Shown: positions 52,231-63,240, numbered from the stretch's first letter. The stretch is DNA of 64,000 bases from Comamonadaceae bacterium (GCA_027486255.1 JAIXPL010000001.1:24643-88642), one strand, 5' to 3'. The notes: generated by a model from the sequence alone, not told the origin. A program made the numbers and translations.

Positions 52231-52815
52231 TCAGTGCAGGGGGCCATGCGCCGCGGTATGGGTGTGGGTGTGGGTGTTGGTACCGGTGCCGCGCCAGGCA
52301 GTGGGCTCGGGTGTGCCTTCCTCAGGCCGCGCCGGCTGGGGTCCGCGTGGTCGCAGCATGGCCGATGCCAGGGCCGAGACCTGGGTGGATCTGACGGCCC
52401 CCACCAGCAGGCCCGTGACCGAGATCAGGCGCCAGGGGCGGGCCAGCACCAAGGCGGCTCCGGCGGCTGCCGACAGGGCCAGCACGCGCATGGGGTGGGC
52501 GCGTGCGTACTTCTCGAACACGGGCTCGGCCACTTCCAGGGCCAGGCGCGCGGGGTGCGCGTGCCACCAAGCGCTGGCTGCCTCGCGGATGTTCTGCCAA
52601 GCGCCGCCCACGTGCTCGCTCTCGGCCTCCATGCGGTGGGCCTCGCGCTGTGCATGGGCCTGCCCGGCTAGATCGTCAGGTCGGTCCCCGTAAGGGGGCG
52701 CATGGGGGTCGTGGGCTTGTGGGTTCTGGCTCATGTGGCGCAGCAATTCGCGCCGGCTCAGCGCCAGGCGTTCGCAGGCTGCGCTGGCAGAGCGGGAGGG
52801 TGGTGTGTGGGGCAC
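52231..52815 (-). CDS. Hypothetical protein in the YqjK position
   Basis: 194 residues. The first 30 (ACERLALSRRELLRHM) resemble the start of YqjK-like proteins. A charged middle and one or two weak hydrophobic stretches (about 108-122 and 127-143) follow, then a Pro-rich tail ending in a THTHTHT run coded by a GGTGTG repeat (52261-52278). It lies 12 bp after the YqjE-like gene, as yqjK follows yqjE in E. coli. The assignment is by position more than by sequence. Confidence 0.6.
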   Translation of the reverse strand: MPHTPPSRSASAACERLALSRRELLRHMSQNPQAHDPHAPPYGDRPDDLAGQAHAQREAHRMEAESEHVGGAWQNIREAASAWWHAHPARLALEVAEPVFEKYARAHPMRVLALSAAAGAALVLARPWRLISVTGLLVGAVRSTQVSALASAMLRPRGPQPARPEEGTPEPTAWRGTGTNTHTHTHTAAHGPLH

Positions 52816-52827
52816 GGGGCTTGGGGT

Positions 52828-53193
52828 TCAGCTAACCGAGCGCAGGGCGCGCGCGTCGTTGTCGAACTGGGCTTTGAGGTCCGCAAAAGCCTGAGGCGGC
52901 TGATGCTGTCGGGCCCGCGCATAGGCCAGCAGCGCCACCATGAGGAAGAAGCCGGGCACGGCCACCAGCACCCAGTGGAACTGCGCCAGCACCAGGCTCA
53001 CCATCAGTGCCACGCCCGCAAACACCACGAAGAGCAAGGCGCCGGCAGCCACCAGCGCCCAGGCCAGGACGCGTTGCAACCAGTCGTGGCCTGCCACCGA
53101 GGCTTCGGCCTGCAGCAAGGCCGCATAGGCCGAAAGGTGGTCCAGGACCAAGTCTGGGCGGTGGACCACCGTCGAAAAAAGAGGGTGCAGCAT
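52828..53193 (-). CDS. YqjE-like phage-holin-superfamily membrane protein
   Basis: 121 residues with two long membrane helices (about 43-68 and 75-94: VLAWALVAAGALLFVVFAGVALMV, VLVAVPGFFLMVALLAYA) flanked by helices, the YqjE/holin-III layout. It lies between the YqjD-like and YqjK-position genes. In enterobacteria the yqjDEK genes are stationary-phase membrane proteins linked to ribosome attachment; the same role here is inference. Confidence 0.82.
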   Translation of the reverse strand: MLHPLFSTVVHRPDLVLDHLSAYAALLQAEASVAGHDWLQRVLAWALVAAGALLFVVFAGVALMVSLVLAQFHWVLVAVPGFFLMVALLAYARARQHQPPQAFADLKAQFDNDARALRSVS

Positions 53194-53210
53194 GGCGTGG
53201 GCCGGACAGC

Positions 53211-53519
53211 TCAGTCGCGGCGGCGGCTGGAGGCGGCGATCAGCAGCGCCAGACCGGCGCCCACGGCGGCGGCCACAAGCACGGAGCGAACGGGCTGACG
53301 CACCACATAGCCGGTGGTGACGTCGGCATAGCGCGCCCAGGATTCCTGCGCCCTGGCACCTGCGTTCGCGGCCAGGTCCATGCCTTGGCGTGCCAGTTGC
53401 TGCGCCCGTGAGGAGAGCTGTCCAACCAGGGGCTCGGCGCGGCCTGTCCAGCGGCGCTCGTGCGGCGCTTCCAGACAGGACGTGGCAGGGTGGGAGTCGG
53501 AGGAAGAGAGGTGGTTCAT
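53211..53519 (-). CDS. YqjD/ElaB-like (DUF883-type) membrane protein
   Basis: 102 residues from the ATG at 53519; an alternative start at 53567 would add 16. A helical stretch (VGQLSSRAQQLARQGMDLAANAGARAQESWARYADVTTGYV) is followed by a conserved RQPVRSVLVAAAVGAGLALLIA membrane segment and SSRRRD, the typical YqjD/ElaB C-terminus. It heads the leftward cluster. Confidence 0.8.
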   Translation of the reverse strand: MNHLSSSDSHPATSCLEAPHERRWTGRAEPLVGQLSSRAQQLARQGMDLAANAGARAQESWARYADVTTGYVVRQPVRSVLVAAAVGAGLALLIAASSRRRD

Positions 53520-53973
53520 GATGGTGGTGCGGTGCAGCGGCGCAGTGGGGGCGGAAACCTTGGGCATACCGAGGTGAGTCGGTGAGTCAGCGTAAGCCGG
53601 GGGCTGGCGCGCCTTCATCGGCTCGCAGCCTCGTGGGCTGTAGTCGCGCACTTCAAGCCGCTGTAGGAAGGCTCAGTGGAGTCCTCCTTAATGGAGTCTT
53701 CAATGGGGTGAGCCTGTGGCTGCCTGGCGCGCCAGGCCAGGTTCGCTGCTTTGAATTTGGCCGATGACCGCTGGGCGCCTAGGCCTCCATCAAGGACAGC
53801 TCAGCCATATGCATTTAAAAATGGAATAAATGCAATTTAAATAACTGTCCAGTTAATCATTGAAAACTATTCGTTAATAATGGTTTTGTCTTCAGCACAT
53901 AAATGAGTAATAAAGCTCAACAGTTTTCACTGCCAGACCACTTCAATTGGTAACCGTTTGGGGGAGCAGGGAC
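53520..53973. other. Intergenic region before the NarL-type regulator
   Basis: GC-rich to about 53800, then sharply AT-rich. The AT-rich part holds an inverted repeat TGCATTT (53810-53816) / AAATGCA (53828-53834) and a promoter candidate (separate entry). The GC-rich part has GGAGTC repeats near 53678 and 53694 and nothing I can identify as a gene. Confidence 0.5.
53886..53913 (+). promoter_or_regulatory. Candidate promoter of the response regulator
   Basis: TTGTCT (53886-53891) and TAATAA (53908-53913) with a 16-bp spacer, about 60 bp upstream of the start codon. Confidence 0.45.
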
Positions 53974-54606
53974 ATGATCAAAATTGGAATCGTTGATGAC
54001 CACGCCATCGTTCGTTCAGGACTCAAGCAGTTCTTTTCGGACCAGGTGGATCTGAGGGTCGCGGGAGAAGCTGCCAGTGGCCGTGAGGCCATCGACCTGG
54101 TGCGCAATGTGGAGCTGGACATCCTGGTGATGGACTTGTCCATGCCCGGCCAGAGCGGCATCGACGCGCTGGCCATGATCCGCGCCAAGGCACCGGATGT
54201 CGGCATCCTCATCCTCAGTGGCTACCCGGAGGAGCACTACGCGGTGAACCTCATTCGCCAGGGCGCCAGCGGCTACCTGAACAAGGAGTGCGACCCGGCC
54301 GAGATCGTCAACGCCATCCGCGTCATCTCCCTGGGCAAGCGCTACATCACGCCCAGCGTGGCCGAGTTGCTGGCCCAGCAACTCAACCGCCCCAACGACA
54401 TCGCCTCGCATGAGCAGCTGTCCGAGCGTGAATTCCAGGTTTTCCTCAAGCTCGCTAAGGGCGAGACGGCCGGTGACATCGCCAAGGCCTTGTCCCTGAG
54501 CGTCAAGACCGTGAGCACCTACCGCACGCGCGTGATGGAGAAGATGAGCCTGACCTCCAACAGCGATCTGACCTACTACGCGCTGAAGAACAAGCTAATC
54601 GACTGA
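53974..54606 (+). CDS. NarL/FixJ family response regulator
   Basis: 210 residues from the ATG at 53974 with a GGGGGAG site. Receiver domain: acidic pair D8-D9, phospho-acceptor D54 (VMDLSMPG), a Ser in ILSGYP and a Lys in YLNKECDP. The LuxR-type helix-turn-helix is at about 147-203 (LSEREFQVFLKLAKGETAGDIAKALSLSVKTVSTYRTRVMEKM). No histidine kinase is adjacent, so its partner is elsewhere. It is related to the UvrY/GacA-FixJ groups; the targets are unknown. Confidence 0.94.
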   Translation: MIKIGIVDDHAIVRSGLKQFFSDQVDLRVAGEAASGREAIDLVRNVELDILVMDLSMPGQSGIDALAMIRAKAPDVGILILSGYPEEHYAVNLIRQGASGYLNKECDPAEIVNAIRVISLGKRYITPSVAELLAQQLNRPNDIASHEQLSEREFQVFLKLAKGETAGDIAKALSLSVKTVSTYRTRVMEKMSLTSNSDLTYYALKNKLID

Positions 54607-54661
54607 GTTGCCCGTTCCTTGCGCCGGCCGGCGCTGGTCCGGCTTATGGCGGCGTGCTCGC

Positions 54662-55420
54662 TCAGGGGCTGCGCAGGCCGGCGCAGACGCTGCAGCCGGC
54701 CTCCCGCATGAGCCGGATCTCGCTCCAACTCATGCGTCGCCCGTCGAGCATGAGCAGCCGCCCCGCCAGCGGCTCGCCCACACCGGCCAGCAGCTTCAGG
54801 GCCTCGGCAGCCTGCACACTGCCAATGATGCCCACCAGCGGTGCGAACACGCCCATGGTGGCGCAGCGCACTTCCTCAGGCGGCGCCTCCGGCGGAAAAA
54901 GACAGGCGTAGCAGGGGGCCTGGGTCTGGCGTGTGTCGTACACGCTCACCTGGGCATCGAAGCCGATGGCCGCGCCTGAGACCAGCGGCACGCGGTGCTG
55001 CACACAGGCACGGTTGATGGCCTGACGGGTGTCGAAGTTGTCGGTGCAATCGAGCACCAGATCCATCTGGGGCAGCAGTTCGTCCAGCAAGCCCGGGTCT
55101 GCGCGCTGCGTGATGCAGCGCAGCGCCACATCGGGGTTGATCTCGCGGATGCTCTGGGCCAGCGAGTCGGCCTTGTTCTGCCCCACGCGCTCGAGCCGGT
55201 GCGCGATCTGCCGCTGCAGGTTGGTGGCGTCCACCCGGTCGTGATCCACGAGGGTGATGTGGCCCACCCCGGCACTGCCCAGGTACAGGCCCACGGGCGA
55301 GCCCAGGCCGCCGGCGCCCACCACCAGCACGCGTGAGGCCAGGAGGCGGGCCTGGCCTTCCACGCCAATGTCATCGAGCAGGATGTGGCGCGAGTAGCGC
55401 AGCAGTTGGGCGTCGTTCAT
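54662..55420 (-). CDS. moeB: MoeB/ThiF/HesA family adenylyltransferase
   Basis: 252 residues. It adenylates the C-terminus of a ubiquitin-like sulfur carrier (MoaD or ThiS). ATP motif VLVVGAGGLGSPVG near residue 32, DNFDTRQAINRAC near 128, zinc pairs CYAC and CSVC near the C-terminus, and the CATMGVFAPLVGIIGS segment. MoeB and ThiF cannot be separated with certainty. It is downstream of ctpA, with a terminator in between. Confidence 0.88.
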   Translation of the reverse strand: MNDAQLLRYSRHILLDDIGVEGQARLLASRVLVVGAGGLGSPVGLYLGSAGVGHITLVDHDRVDATNLQRQIAHRLERVGQNKADSLAQSIREINPDVALRCITQRADPGLLDELLPQMDLVLDCTDNFDTRQAINRACVQHRVPLVSGAAIGFDAQVSVYDTRQTQAPCYACLFPPEAPPEEVRCATMGVFAPLVGIIGSVQAAEALKLLAGVGEPLAGRLLMLDGRRMSWSEIRLMREAGCSVCAGLRSP

Positions 55421-55424
55421 GCAA

Positions 55425-55447
55425 GAAAAACCCGCCGGGCGGCGGGT
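55425..55447 (-). terminator. Terminator after ctpA, in the moeB leader
   Basis: Reading leftward: arms ACCCGCC / GGCGGGT with a GCCC loop and TTTTTC. It ends only about 5 bp before the moeB ATG, so it may also reduce moeB expression from the ctpA transcript. Confidence 0.75.
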
Positions 55448-55471
55448 GTGGCAGGGTGGGACGGGCGGTCC

Positions 55472-56905
55472 TCAGTTCTCTTTCTTCTCTTCGGTCCGCG
55501 GCGCCTGCGTCTTGCTGGCCAGCACCTGGCGGCCCTTGAGCTGGTTGAGCGCCTGCATCAGCTGGAAGTCCTTGTCGCTGCCGAACTCGGGTGGGCGGCG
55601 CTGCTCGGGTGGCAGCTTGGAGGCGGCCTCGAGCTTCTTGAGGGCCTCCTCGCGCGCCTTCTCGCGGGCCGGGTCCTTCTGCTCGGTGTTGGAGCCGTTG
55701 CTCAGGTGCTTTTCCAGGTCAGCCTCGCGCGAGCGCAGGGCGGCAAATGGACTGCCCTCGGGCGTTTCGTCCACCAGCACGTCGGGGATGATGCCCTTGG
55801 CCTGGATGGACTTGCCGCTGGGCGTGAAGTAGCGCGCGGTGGTGATCTTCAGGCCCGTGTCGGGGCCCAGCGGCCGCACGGTCTGCACCGAGCCTTTGCC
55901 GAAGGTCTGGCTGCCCATGATGACGGCGCGCTTGTGGTCCTGCAGGGCTCCGGCCACGATTTCGCTGGCCGAGGCCGAGCCTTCATTGACCAGCACCACC
56001 AGCGGCACCTTTTTCAGGCTGACTGGCAGGCGCTTGAGCGGGTCTGAGCCGCGGCGCACGTAGTACTCGGGCGCGGCGCGGTAGGTGAATTTGCTTTCAG
56101 CCAGCTGGCCGTTGGTGGACACCACCGTGACGTTCTCGGGCAGGAAAGCCGCCGAGACGGCCACCGCCGCATCGAGCAGACCGCCTGGGTCGTTGCGCAG
56201 GTCCAGCACCAGGCCCTTGAGCTGCGGGTCTTGCTTGTAAAGCGCTTCCACGCGGGTCACGAAGTCTTCCACCGTGCGTTCCTGGAACTGCGACAGGCGC
56301 ACCCAGGCGTAGCCCGGCTCGATCATCTTGGCCCGCACCGACTGCGTGCGGATCTCCTCACGGGTGATGGTCACCGGGAAGGTGCGGTTCTCATCCTTGC
56401 GGAAGATGGTCAGCAGCACCTTGGTGTTGGGTTCGCCGCGCATGCGCTTGACGGCCTCATTGAGCGACAGGCCCTTGACCAGGGTGTCATCGATCTTGGT
56501 GATCAGGTCGTTGGGCTTGAGGCCGGCGCGGTCGGCGGGCGAGCCTTCGATGGGCGAGACCACCTTGACCAGGCCGTCCTCCTGGCTGATCTCGATGCCC
56601 ACACCGACAAAGCGGCCCGAGGTGCCTTCGCGGAATTCCTTGAAGGATTTCTTGTCGAAGTACACCGAGTGCGGATCCAGGCTGGAGACCATGCCGGAGA
56701 TAGCGTCGGTGATGAGCTTCTTGTCTTCCACCGGCTCGACATAGTCGCTCTTGATCATGCCGAACACGGCGGCCAGCTGCTGCAGCTCTTCCAGCGGCAG
56801 GGGCGAGAGGTTGTTGCGCGCCACCGCCTGCAACTGCACCGTGGTGAGAGCGCCGGCTACCGCGCCCAGGGAAATCCAGCCCGCTATCTTGAGTTTCTGA
56901 CCCAT
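55472..56905 (-). CDS. ctpA: C-terminal processing peptidase (S41 family)
   Basis: 477 residues from the ATG at 56905 (MGQKLKIAGWISLGAVAGA, a signal anchor). A PDZ domain (about 80-160, VGVGIEISQEDGLVKVV...SPADRAGLKPNDLITKI) is followed by the S41 core with the Ser in NEGSASASEIVAGAL and the Lys in GSQTFGKGSVQT. It is a periplasmic serine protease acting on unstructured C-termini and linked to peptidoglycan hydrolase control in related bacteria. The charged Lys/Glu-rich tail (about 400-477) is typical. Confidence 0.96.
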   Translation of the reverse strand: MGQKLKIAGWISLGAVAGALTTVQLQAVARNNLSPLPLEELQQLAAVFGMIKSDYVEPVEDKKLITDAISGMVSSLDPHSVYFDKKSFKEFREGTSGRFVGVGIEISQEDGLVKVVSPIEGSPADRAGLKPNDLITKIDDTLVKGLSLNEAVKRMRGEPNTKVLLTIFRKDENRTFPVTITREEIRTQSVRAKMIEPGYAWVRLSQFQERTVEDFVTRVEALYKQDPQLKGLVLDLRNDPGGLLDAAVAVSAAFLPENVTVVSTNGQLAESKFTYRAAPEYYVRRGSDPLKRLPVSLKKVPLVVLVNEGSASASEIVAGALQDHKRAVIMGSQTFGKGSVQTVRPLGPDTGLKITTARYFTPSGKSIQAKGIIPDVLVDETPEGSPFAALRSREADLEKHLSNGSNTEQKDPAREKAREEALKKLEAASKLPPEQRRPPEFGSDKDFQLMQALNQLKGRQVLASKTQAPRTEEKKEN

Positions 56906-57028
56906 ACCGACCTTTGATGGCTTGGCGGGGGCGCTTGGCGCCGCACGGGGCGCTGCTCCCGCAAAGTGAGCAGCAATATACACCCGCCGGCCGCAGGCCG
57001 TGTATCCATTTCCCCCGGCGCAGCGGGC

Positions 57029-57772
57029 TCAGCCCTTGCCCTGTGCGGCCACCATCGCCGCCGCCTTGGCGGCGGCCTCGGCATCGCCCAGGTAATGGTG
57101 GCGCAGCGGCTTGAGGTTCTGGTCGAGCTCGTAGACCAGGGGAATGCCGTTGGGAATGTTCAGGCCCACGATGTCGCTGTCGGAGATGCCGTCGAGGTAC
57201 TTCACCAAGGCGCGGATGGAATTGCCATGGGCGGCCACCACCACGCGCTTGCCGGCCTTGATCGCCGGGGCCATGGATTCGTTCCAGAAAGGCAGCACGC
57301 GGGCCACCGTGTCCTTCAGGCATTCGGTCAGCGGCACCTGCCCGGGCTCGAGCTTGGCGTAGCGGCGGTCGCCCCGCTCGCTGCGGGGATCGCTCGGCTC
57401 TAGCGCCGGCGGCGGCGTGTCGTAGCTGCGGCGCCAGACCAGCACCTGCTCGTCACCGTACTGTTTGGCCATGTCGGCCTTGTTCAGGCCCTGCAGCGCG
57501 CCGTAGTGGCGCTCATTGAGGCGCCAGCTGTGTACCACCGGCAGCCAGGTGCGGTCCATTTCGTCGAGCACATGCCAGAGCGTGCGGGTGGCGCGCTTGA
57601 GCACGCTGGTGTAGGCCAGGTCGAAGTCATAGCCCTCGGCCTTGAGCAGCTTGCCGGCCGAGACCGCCTGCGCCAGGCCTGTGGGCGTGAGGTCCACGTC
57701 GGTCCAGCCAGTGAAGCGATTTTCAAGGTTCCAGGTGGATTCGCCGTGGCGGATGAGCACGAGTTTGTACAT
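57029..57772 (-). CDS. gpmA: 2,3-bisphosphoglycerate-dependent phosphoglycerate mutase
   Basis: 247 residues from the ATG at 57772. It interconverts 2- and 3-phosphoglycerate in glycolysis. The phosphohistidine motif is [18 protein letters not shown], with [12 protein letters not shown], and the second His is in [15 protein letters not shown]. It is divergent from the rhodanese gene and upstream of ctpA in the same direction, a common betaproteobacterial order. Confidence 0.97.
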   Translation of the reverse strand: MYKLVLIRHGESTWNLENRFTGWTDVDLTPTGLAQAVSAGKLLKAEGYDFDLAYTSVLKRATRTLWHVLDEMDRTWLPVVHSWRLNERHYGALQGLNKADMAKQYGDEQVLVWRRSYDTPPPALEPSDPRSERGDRRYAKLEPGQVPLTECLKDTVARVLPFWNESMAPAIKAGKRVVVAAHGNSIRALVKYLDGISDSDIVGLNIPNGIPLVYELDQNLKPLRHHYLGDAEAAAKAAAMVAAQGKG

Positions 57773-57906
57773 GGGCAGGAGCGTTGGTGGTCGATTGAAA
57801 TGCGGCCTCGCCTCGCCCGGGCGCAGGGCATGCGGGTCGGGTCGGCACGCTTGAGCCCCGCATTCTAGAATCTCGGGTTTGACGCTCTCTGACACGAAGG
57901 ATCCCC

Positions 57907-58317
57907 GTGAAATTCTTGATGGACAACTGGATGCTGATCTCCGTGGCGCTGTCTTCGGGTGCCCTGCTGTTGTGGCCGGTGATCGCCGGCGGCACGCGCG
58001 CTGGCAGCCTCAGCCCCTCCGCGGCGGTGCAGCTGATCAACCGCGAGAAGGCCGTGGTCATCTATGTGGGCGAGCCGCATGAATTTGCCCAGGGCCACGT
58101 GGTGGGCTCGAAGAATCTGCCCTTTGGCGAGGTCGAGGGCAAGCTGGCTGGACTGGTGAAGAACAAGAGCCTGCCTGTCATCATGGTCTGTCCGGTGGGT
58201 TCGCGCGCCTCGCGTGCGGCCGCCATGGCCAAGAAGCTCGGCTTCGAGCAGGCCCAGGCGATCGCCGGCGGCATGAAGGCCTGGCGGGAATCGGGCCTGC
58301 CTGTCGAGAAAGCCTGA
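57907..58317 (+). CDS. Membrane-anchored rhodanese-like protein
   Basis: 136 residues, YibN-like. An N-terminal membrane segment ([18 protein letters not shown]) is followed by a rhodanese domain with the catalytic Cys in [17 protein letters not shown] and the [18 protein letters not shown] end. A sulfur-transfer role is likely. It precedes grxC and secB, as in many betaproteobacteria. AAGGAT is the ribosome-binding site. Confidence 0.92.
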   Translation: MKFLMDNWMLISVALSSGALLLWPVIAGGTRAGSLSPSAAVQLINREKAVVIYVGEPHEFAQGHVVGSKNLPFGEVEGKLAGLVKNKSLPVIMVCPVGSRASRAAAMAKKLGFEQAQAIAGGMKAWRESGLPVEKA

Positions 58318-58446
58318 AGCGCGTCTGGCAGGGTCCACAAAACCCAGGTCGGGCCAGGGCCGGGTCACCACGGGCCTGCCGTCCTTGCTCGCTTGTGGCA
58401 TGGTGAAGTCCCTTTTGACCTGACCCCCTGATGTCCCGGAGTTCCC

Positions 58447-58716
58447 ATGCAAGCCGTGAAGATGTACACCACCGCCTCCTGCCCTTACTGCGTTCAAGCC
58501 AAGGCGCTGCTCAAGCGCCGCGGGGTTGAGCAGGTCGAGGAGGTCCGGATCGACCAGGTGCCCGGCGAGCGCGAGCACATGATGCAGGTCACCGGCCGCC
58601 GTACCGTGCCGCAGATCTTCATCGGTCAGACCCATGTGGGCGGTTGCGATGACCTCATGGCCTTGGACGCCCGCGGTGGCCTGCTGCCCTTGCTGCAGGG
58701 CGAGGTGTCCGCCTGA
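58447..58716 (+). CDS. grxC: Glutaredoxin 3
   Basis: 89-residue dithiol glutaredoxin. Active site CPYC (TTASCPYCVQAKALLK), TVPQIFIGQTHVGGCDD for glutathione binding. It reduces protein disulfides using glutathione. It is normally followed by secB; here a hydrolase gene lies in between. Confidence 0.96.
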   Translation: MQAVKMYTTASCPYCVQAKALLKRRGVEQVEEVRIDQVPGEREHMMQVTGRRTVPQIFIGQTHVGGCDDLMALDARGGLLPLLQGEVSA

Positions 58717-58820
58717 GCACTGCGGCCTTCACCCCTGCGCGGCCTGCAGCCTACAGCCCTTTAGGCTGTTCGGCTGTTTCGCCGTGAGGCCGTTCGGCCT
58801 GGCGCACTGAAGGCACAGAC

Positions 58821-59810
58821 ATGCCTGAACGCCCTGTTGTTTCTTCTATCCTGGCGAGCGAGCGCCTTGGCCGCCGCCAGGTGCTTCGCACCCTGGTCGC
58901 TGCGGCCGGTTCTGGCTGGGCGGCTCTGGCTTGGTCGGCGCCTGATACGCCCCTGCGCGTGCTGGACTTTGATTGGACCGATGCAGCCCGGCAGCGTCCC
59001 GTGCCCGCGCGCCTGTACCTGCCGGACCGGCAGAAGGGGCCGCTGGTCGTTTTCTCCCATGGCATCGGCGGCTCGCGCCTGGGCTACAGCTACATCGGCC
59101 GCCACCTGGCCAGCCACGGCGTCGCCAGCCTGCACCTGCAGCACGTGGGCAGCGACCGTGGGCTCTGGGGAGGCCCTGTCCTGCAGACCTTCGAGCGCAT
59201 GCGCCGCGCCATCAGCAGCGAGGAAGCGGTCGCCCGCGCCCGCGACCTGAGCTTCGGCCTGGACCGCATCGCCCAGGAGGGGCTGCCTTTTGAGGTCTCC
59301 TCCATCGTGGCGGCGGGCCATTCCTACGGCGCCAACACCTCGCTGCTGGTGGCCGGCGCCCGCGTGAGCGGGGCCGTCCAACTGCCGTCCCTGCTTGATT
59401 CGCGCGTGGGTGCGGTGGTGCTGCTGTCCACGCCGCCTTTTTATGGGGAGCCTGACCTCGCCGGAACCGTCTCGCCCATCGCCCTGCCCAGCCTGCATAT
59501 CACCACCAAAGAGGACGTGATCAAGATCCCCGGCTACGAAAGCTCCGCCAGCGACCGCGTGGCGGTGTTCGAGGCCATTGGCAGCCGGCCCAAGGCGCTG
59601 GCCGTGTTCTCGCAGGGCTCGCACAGCATCTTCACCGACCGCATCACCTCCGCCGATGGTCCCGAGCTCAATGCCACCGTCAAGCAGGCCACGCGTGAGC
59701 TGGTGCTGGCCTTCGTGCAGGGCGTCGAGACCCATCAGCTGGCGCCCAGTCTGCAGCGTGCGGCCCGGCCACACCAGGCGGCGCTGGCCCGCTTCGAGGT
59801 CCAGGCCTGA
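58821..59810 (+). CDS. Tat-exported alpha/beta hydrolase
   Basis: 329 residues. The N-terminus [27 protein letters not shown] is a twin-arginine signal. The fold is dienelactone-hydrolase or PAF-acetylhydrolase-like: [18 protein letters not shown] forms the oxyanion hole, nucleophile Ser in [11 protein letters not shown], and a His in [10 protein letters not shown]. The substrate is unknown. It interrupts the usual grxC-secB pair. A hairpin AGGCCG/CGGCCT (58787-58800) lies just upstream of the start. Confidence 0.9.
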   Translation: MPERPVVSSILASERLGRRQVLRTLVAAAGSGWAALAWSAPDTPLRVLDFDWTDAARQRPVPARLYLPDRQKGPLVVFSHGIGGSRLGYSYIGRHLASHGVASLHLQHVGSDRGLWGGPVLQTFERMRRAISSEEAVARARDLSFGLDRIAQEGLPFEVSSIVAAGHSYGANTSLLVAGARVSGAVQLPSLLDSRVGAVVLLSTPPFYGEPDLAGTVSPIALPSLHITTKEDVIKIPGYESSASDRVAVFEAIGSRPKALAVFSQGSHSIFTDRITSADGPELNATVKQATRELVLAFVQGVETHQLAPSLQRAARPHQAALARFEVQA

Positions 59811-59898
59811 GCCAGGCCGCGCATGCGGGCCTGAGATAATCCGGCCACCGTCCTCGCGCTTGAAGCGCAGGCGCTTTCCCAACCCATCAAGGACCCCC

Positions 59899-60357
59899 AT
59901 GGCCGACCAGCAAGCCGAACCCGTTTTCCAGATCCAGCGCGTGTACCTGAAAGAGGTCTCCCTCGAACAACCCAACTCCCCAGCCATCTTGCTGGAGCAG
60001 GAACAACCCCAGGTGGACATCCAGCTGGCGGTGGGCCATGAGGCGGTGGCCGAAGGCATGTTCGAGGTGTCGGTGATGGCCACGGTACACACCAAGATCA
60101 AGGACAAGACGGTGTTCCTGATCGAGGTCAAGCAGGCCGGCATCTTCGAGATCCGGCATGTTCCCGAGGAGCAGCTGGGCCAGGTGGTGGGCATTGCCTG
60201 CCCGCAGATCGTCTACCCCTACCTGCGCAGCAACGTGGCCGATGTGGTGCAGCGCGCGGGCTTTCCGCCGGTGCACCTGGCCGAGATCAACTTCCAGATG
60301 CTCTACCAGCAGCAGCTCGAGGAAGCTGCGGCCCAGGCCGGCATTTCGGCCGCCTGA
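59899..60357 (+). CDS. secB: Protein-export chaperone SecB
   Basis: 152 residues: [56 protein letters not shown] and the conserved [39 protein letters not shown]. It is a tetrameric cytosolic chaperone delivering preproteins to SecA. The ATG at 59899 follows AAGGA at 59889. gpsA follows 26 bp later. Confidence 0.98.
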   Translation: MADQQAEPVFQIQRVYLKEVSLEQPNSPAILLEQEQPQVDIQLAVGHEAVAEGMFEVSVMATVHTKIKDKTVFLIEVKQAGIFEIRHVPEEQLGQVVGIACPQIVYPYLRSNVADVVQRAGFPPVHLAEINFQMLYQQQLEEAAAQAGISAA

Positions 60358-60383
60358 GGCGGCCAGACGCCACGCCCTCAGGC

Positions 60384-61400
60384 ATGAAGATCCTCGTCAT
60401 CGGTGCCGGTGCCTGGGGCACGGCCCTGGCGGTCAACGCCAGCACCCAGAGCCCGCAGCGCCACCAGCTCACGCTCTGGGCCCGCGACGCCGAGGCCGTG
60501 CGTGCCATGGAGGCCACGCGCACCAACGCTCGCTACCTGCCCGAGGTGCGGCTGCCCGAGACCCTGCAACTGCGCAGCGATGCGCTGTCCCAGGTGGTCG
60601 AGGGCCAGGACCTGGTGATTCTGGCTTCGCCGGTGGCCGGCGTGCGCGGCTTGCTCGCGCAGCTGCGCGAGCAACAGGCTCCGGTGGCCTGGCTGTCCAA
60701 GGGCTTTGAGGCGCCGCAAGCCGGCGAGGGCGCCGCCCAGGGCCTCATGGTCCACGAGATCCGGGCGCAAGTGGCGCCCGCCTTGCGCTGCGGCGTGCTC
60801 AGCGGCCCCAGCTTTGCACGCGAAGTGGCCCAGGGTCTGCCCACCGCCCTGGTGGCCGCCAGCGAACACGCCGAGGTGCGCCTGGCCCTGGTCGAGGCCT
60901 TTCACAATCCCACCCTGCGCGTGTATGCCAATGACGACCTGGTGGGCGTGGAGGTCGGCGGGGCCGTGAAGAACGTGCTGGCGATCGCCACCGGTTTTTG
61001 TGACGGCCTCCAGCTCGGGCTTAATGCCCGGGCGGCGCTGATCACACGCGGCCTGGTGGAGATCACCCGCCTGGGTGTGGCCCTGGGGGCACGCGCCGAG
61101 ACCTTCATGGGCCTGTCGGGCATGGGTGACCTGGTGCTGACGGCCACCGGCAACTTGAGCCGCAACCGCCAAGTGGGCCTTTTGCTGGCCCAGGGCCTGA
61201 GCCTGCAGGAGGCCGTGGCCTCGCTGGGCCATGTGGCCGAGGGCGTGTACAGCGCCCGCACCGTGGTGCGCCGCGCCCAGGCGCTGGGCGTGGAGATGCC
61301 CATCTCCCAGGCTGTGGTGGCCCTGCTCGATGGCCAGCTGCAGCCGCAGCAGGCCGTGGCCATGCTCATGGGCCGCGAGCCGGCGCCCGAGCTGCGCTAG
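60384..61400 (+). CDS. gpsA: NAD(P)-dependent glycerol-3-phosphate dehydrogenase
   Basis: 338 residues. It reduces dihydroxyacetone phosphate to sn-glycerol-3-phosphate for phospholipid synthesis. Rossmann motif [32 protein letters not shown]; catalytic Lys in [19 protein letters not shown]; and [24 protein letters not shown]. The secB-gpsA order is conserved. Confidence 0.98.
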   Translation: MKILVIGAGAWGTALAVNASTQSPQRHQLTLWARDAEAVRAMEATRTNARYLPEVRLPETLQLRSDALSQVVEGQDLVILASPVAGVRGLLAQLREQQAPVAWLSKGFEAPQAGEGAAQGLMVHEIRAQVAPALRCGVLSGPSFAREVAQGLPTALVAASEHAEVRLALVEAFHNPTLRVYANDDLVGVEVGGAVKNVLAIATGFCDGLQLGLNARAALITRGLVEITRLGVALGARAETFMGLSGMGDLVLTATGNLSRNRQVGLLLAQGLSLQEAVASLGHVAEGVYSARTVVRRAQALGVEMPISQAVVALLDGQLQPQQAVAMLMGREPAPELR

Positions 61401-61455
61401 TGCCGATTGAGGGCTGCTTGAGGGCCGCTTGAGGGCCGCTTCAGGCCCCTGAGCC

Positions 61456-62313
61456 TCAGATTTCCAGGTTGTCGATCAGCCGCGTGCGGCCCAGGCGCGC
61501 TGCGCCCAGCACCACCAGAGGCTGCGTTCCAAGCTCGCCCTCTGCCGGCGCCAGCAGATCGCTGCGGCGGCGCACCGTGAGGTAATCGGGCTGCCAGCCG
61601 AGCGCGGCCAGGGATTGCTGCGCCTCGTCCTCTAGGGCCGCCAGGCTGCGGCCTGTGCCGGCCTGCGCGGCCTGCCCCAGGGCGGCCAGCGCCTGTGCCA
61701 GCTTCACGGCCTGGCTGCGCTCCTGCGGACTCAGGTAGCCGTTGCGCGAGGACAGGGCCAGGCCGTCATCGGCGCGCAGCGTCTCGCTGCTGACGATGTC
61801 AAGCGGCAGCGCAAACTGCTCGACCATGCGGCGGATCACCATGACCTGCTGGTAGTCCTTCTTGCCGAACACCGCCGTGCCTTCGGCCTTACCCGCAAAC
61901 ACCGCCTGGAAGAGCTTCATCACCACGGTGCACACGCCTGTGAAGAAGCCCGGCCGGAAATGGCCCTCGAGGATGTCGGCCAGGGCCGGGTCGGGCAGCA
62001 CCTTGAACGTTTGCAACTGCGGGTACATCTCGCGCTCGGAGGGTGCAAACACCAAATCGCAGCCCTGCGCGCGCAGCTTCTGTGCATCGGCCTCCAGGGT
62101 GCGGGGGTAGCTGTCGAAGTCCTCGTGCGGTGCGAATTGCAGCCGGTTGACGAAGATGCTCACGACCGTCATGTCGCCCAGGGCCTGCGCCTGGCGGACC
62201 AGATCGAGGTGGCCCTCGTGCAGGTTGCCCATGGTCGGAACGAAGGCGGGGTGGCGGCTGGCCGCCAGCGCCTGACGCAGCTCGGCAAGGGTGTGAACGA
62301 TCTTCATGGGCAC
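61456..62313 (-). CDS. panC: Pantothenate synthetase
   Basis: 285 residues. It joins pantoate and beta-alanine using ATP. Motifs [35 protein letters not shown] and [10 protein letters not shown] start two codons later (62307) is equally possible. It follows panB in the same direction with a 48-bp gap. Confidence 0.97.
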   Translation of the reverse strand: MPMKIVHTLAELRQALAASRHPAFVPTMGNLHEGHLDLVRQAQALGDMTVVSIFVNRLQFAPHEDFDSYPRTLEADAQKLRAQGCDLVFAPSEREMYPQLQTFKVLPDPALADILEGHFRPGFFTGVCTVVMKLFQAVFAGKAEGTAVFGKKDYQQVMVIRRMVEQFALPLDIVSSETLRADDGLALSSRNGYLSPQERSQAVKLAQALAALGQAAQAGTGRSLAALEDEAQQSLAALGWQPDYLTVRRRSDLLAPAEGELGTQPLVVLGAARLGRTRLIDNLEI

Positions 62314-62361
62314 GAACTGTAGCGCGGCGCCAAGCTCACCCGAAGCCTGCCTGCGGCCAGC

Positions 62362-63240
<879 letters not shown>

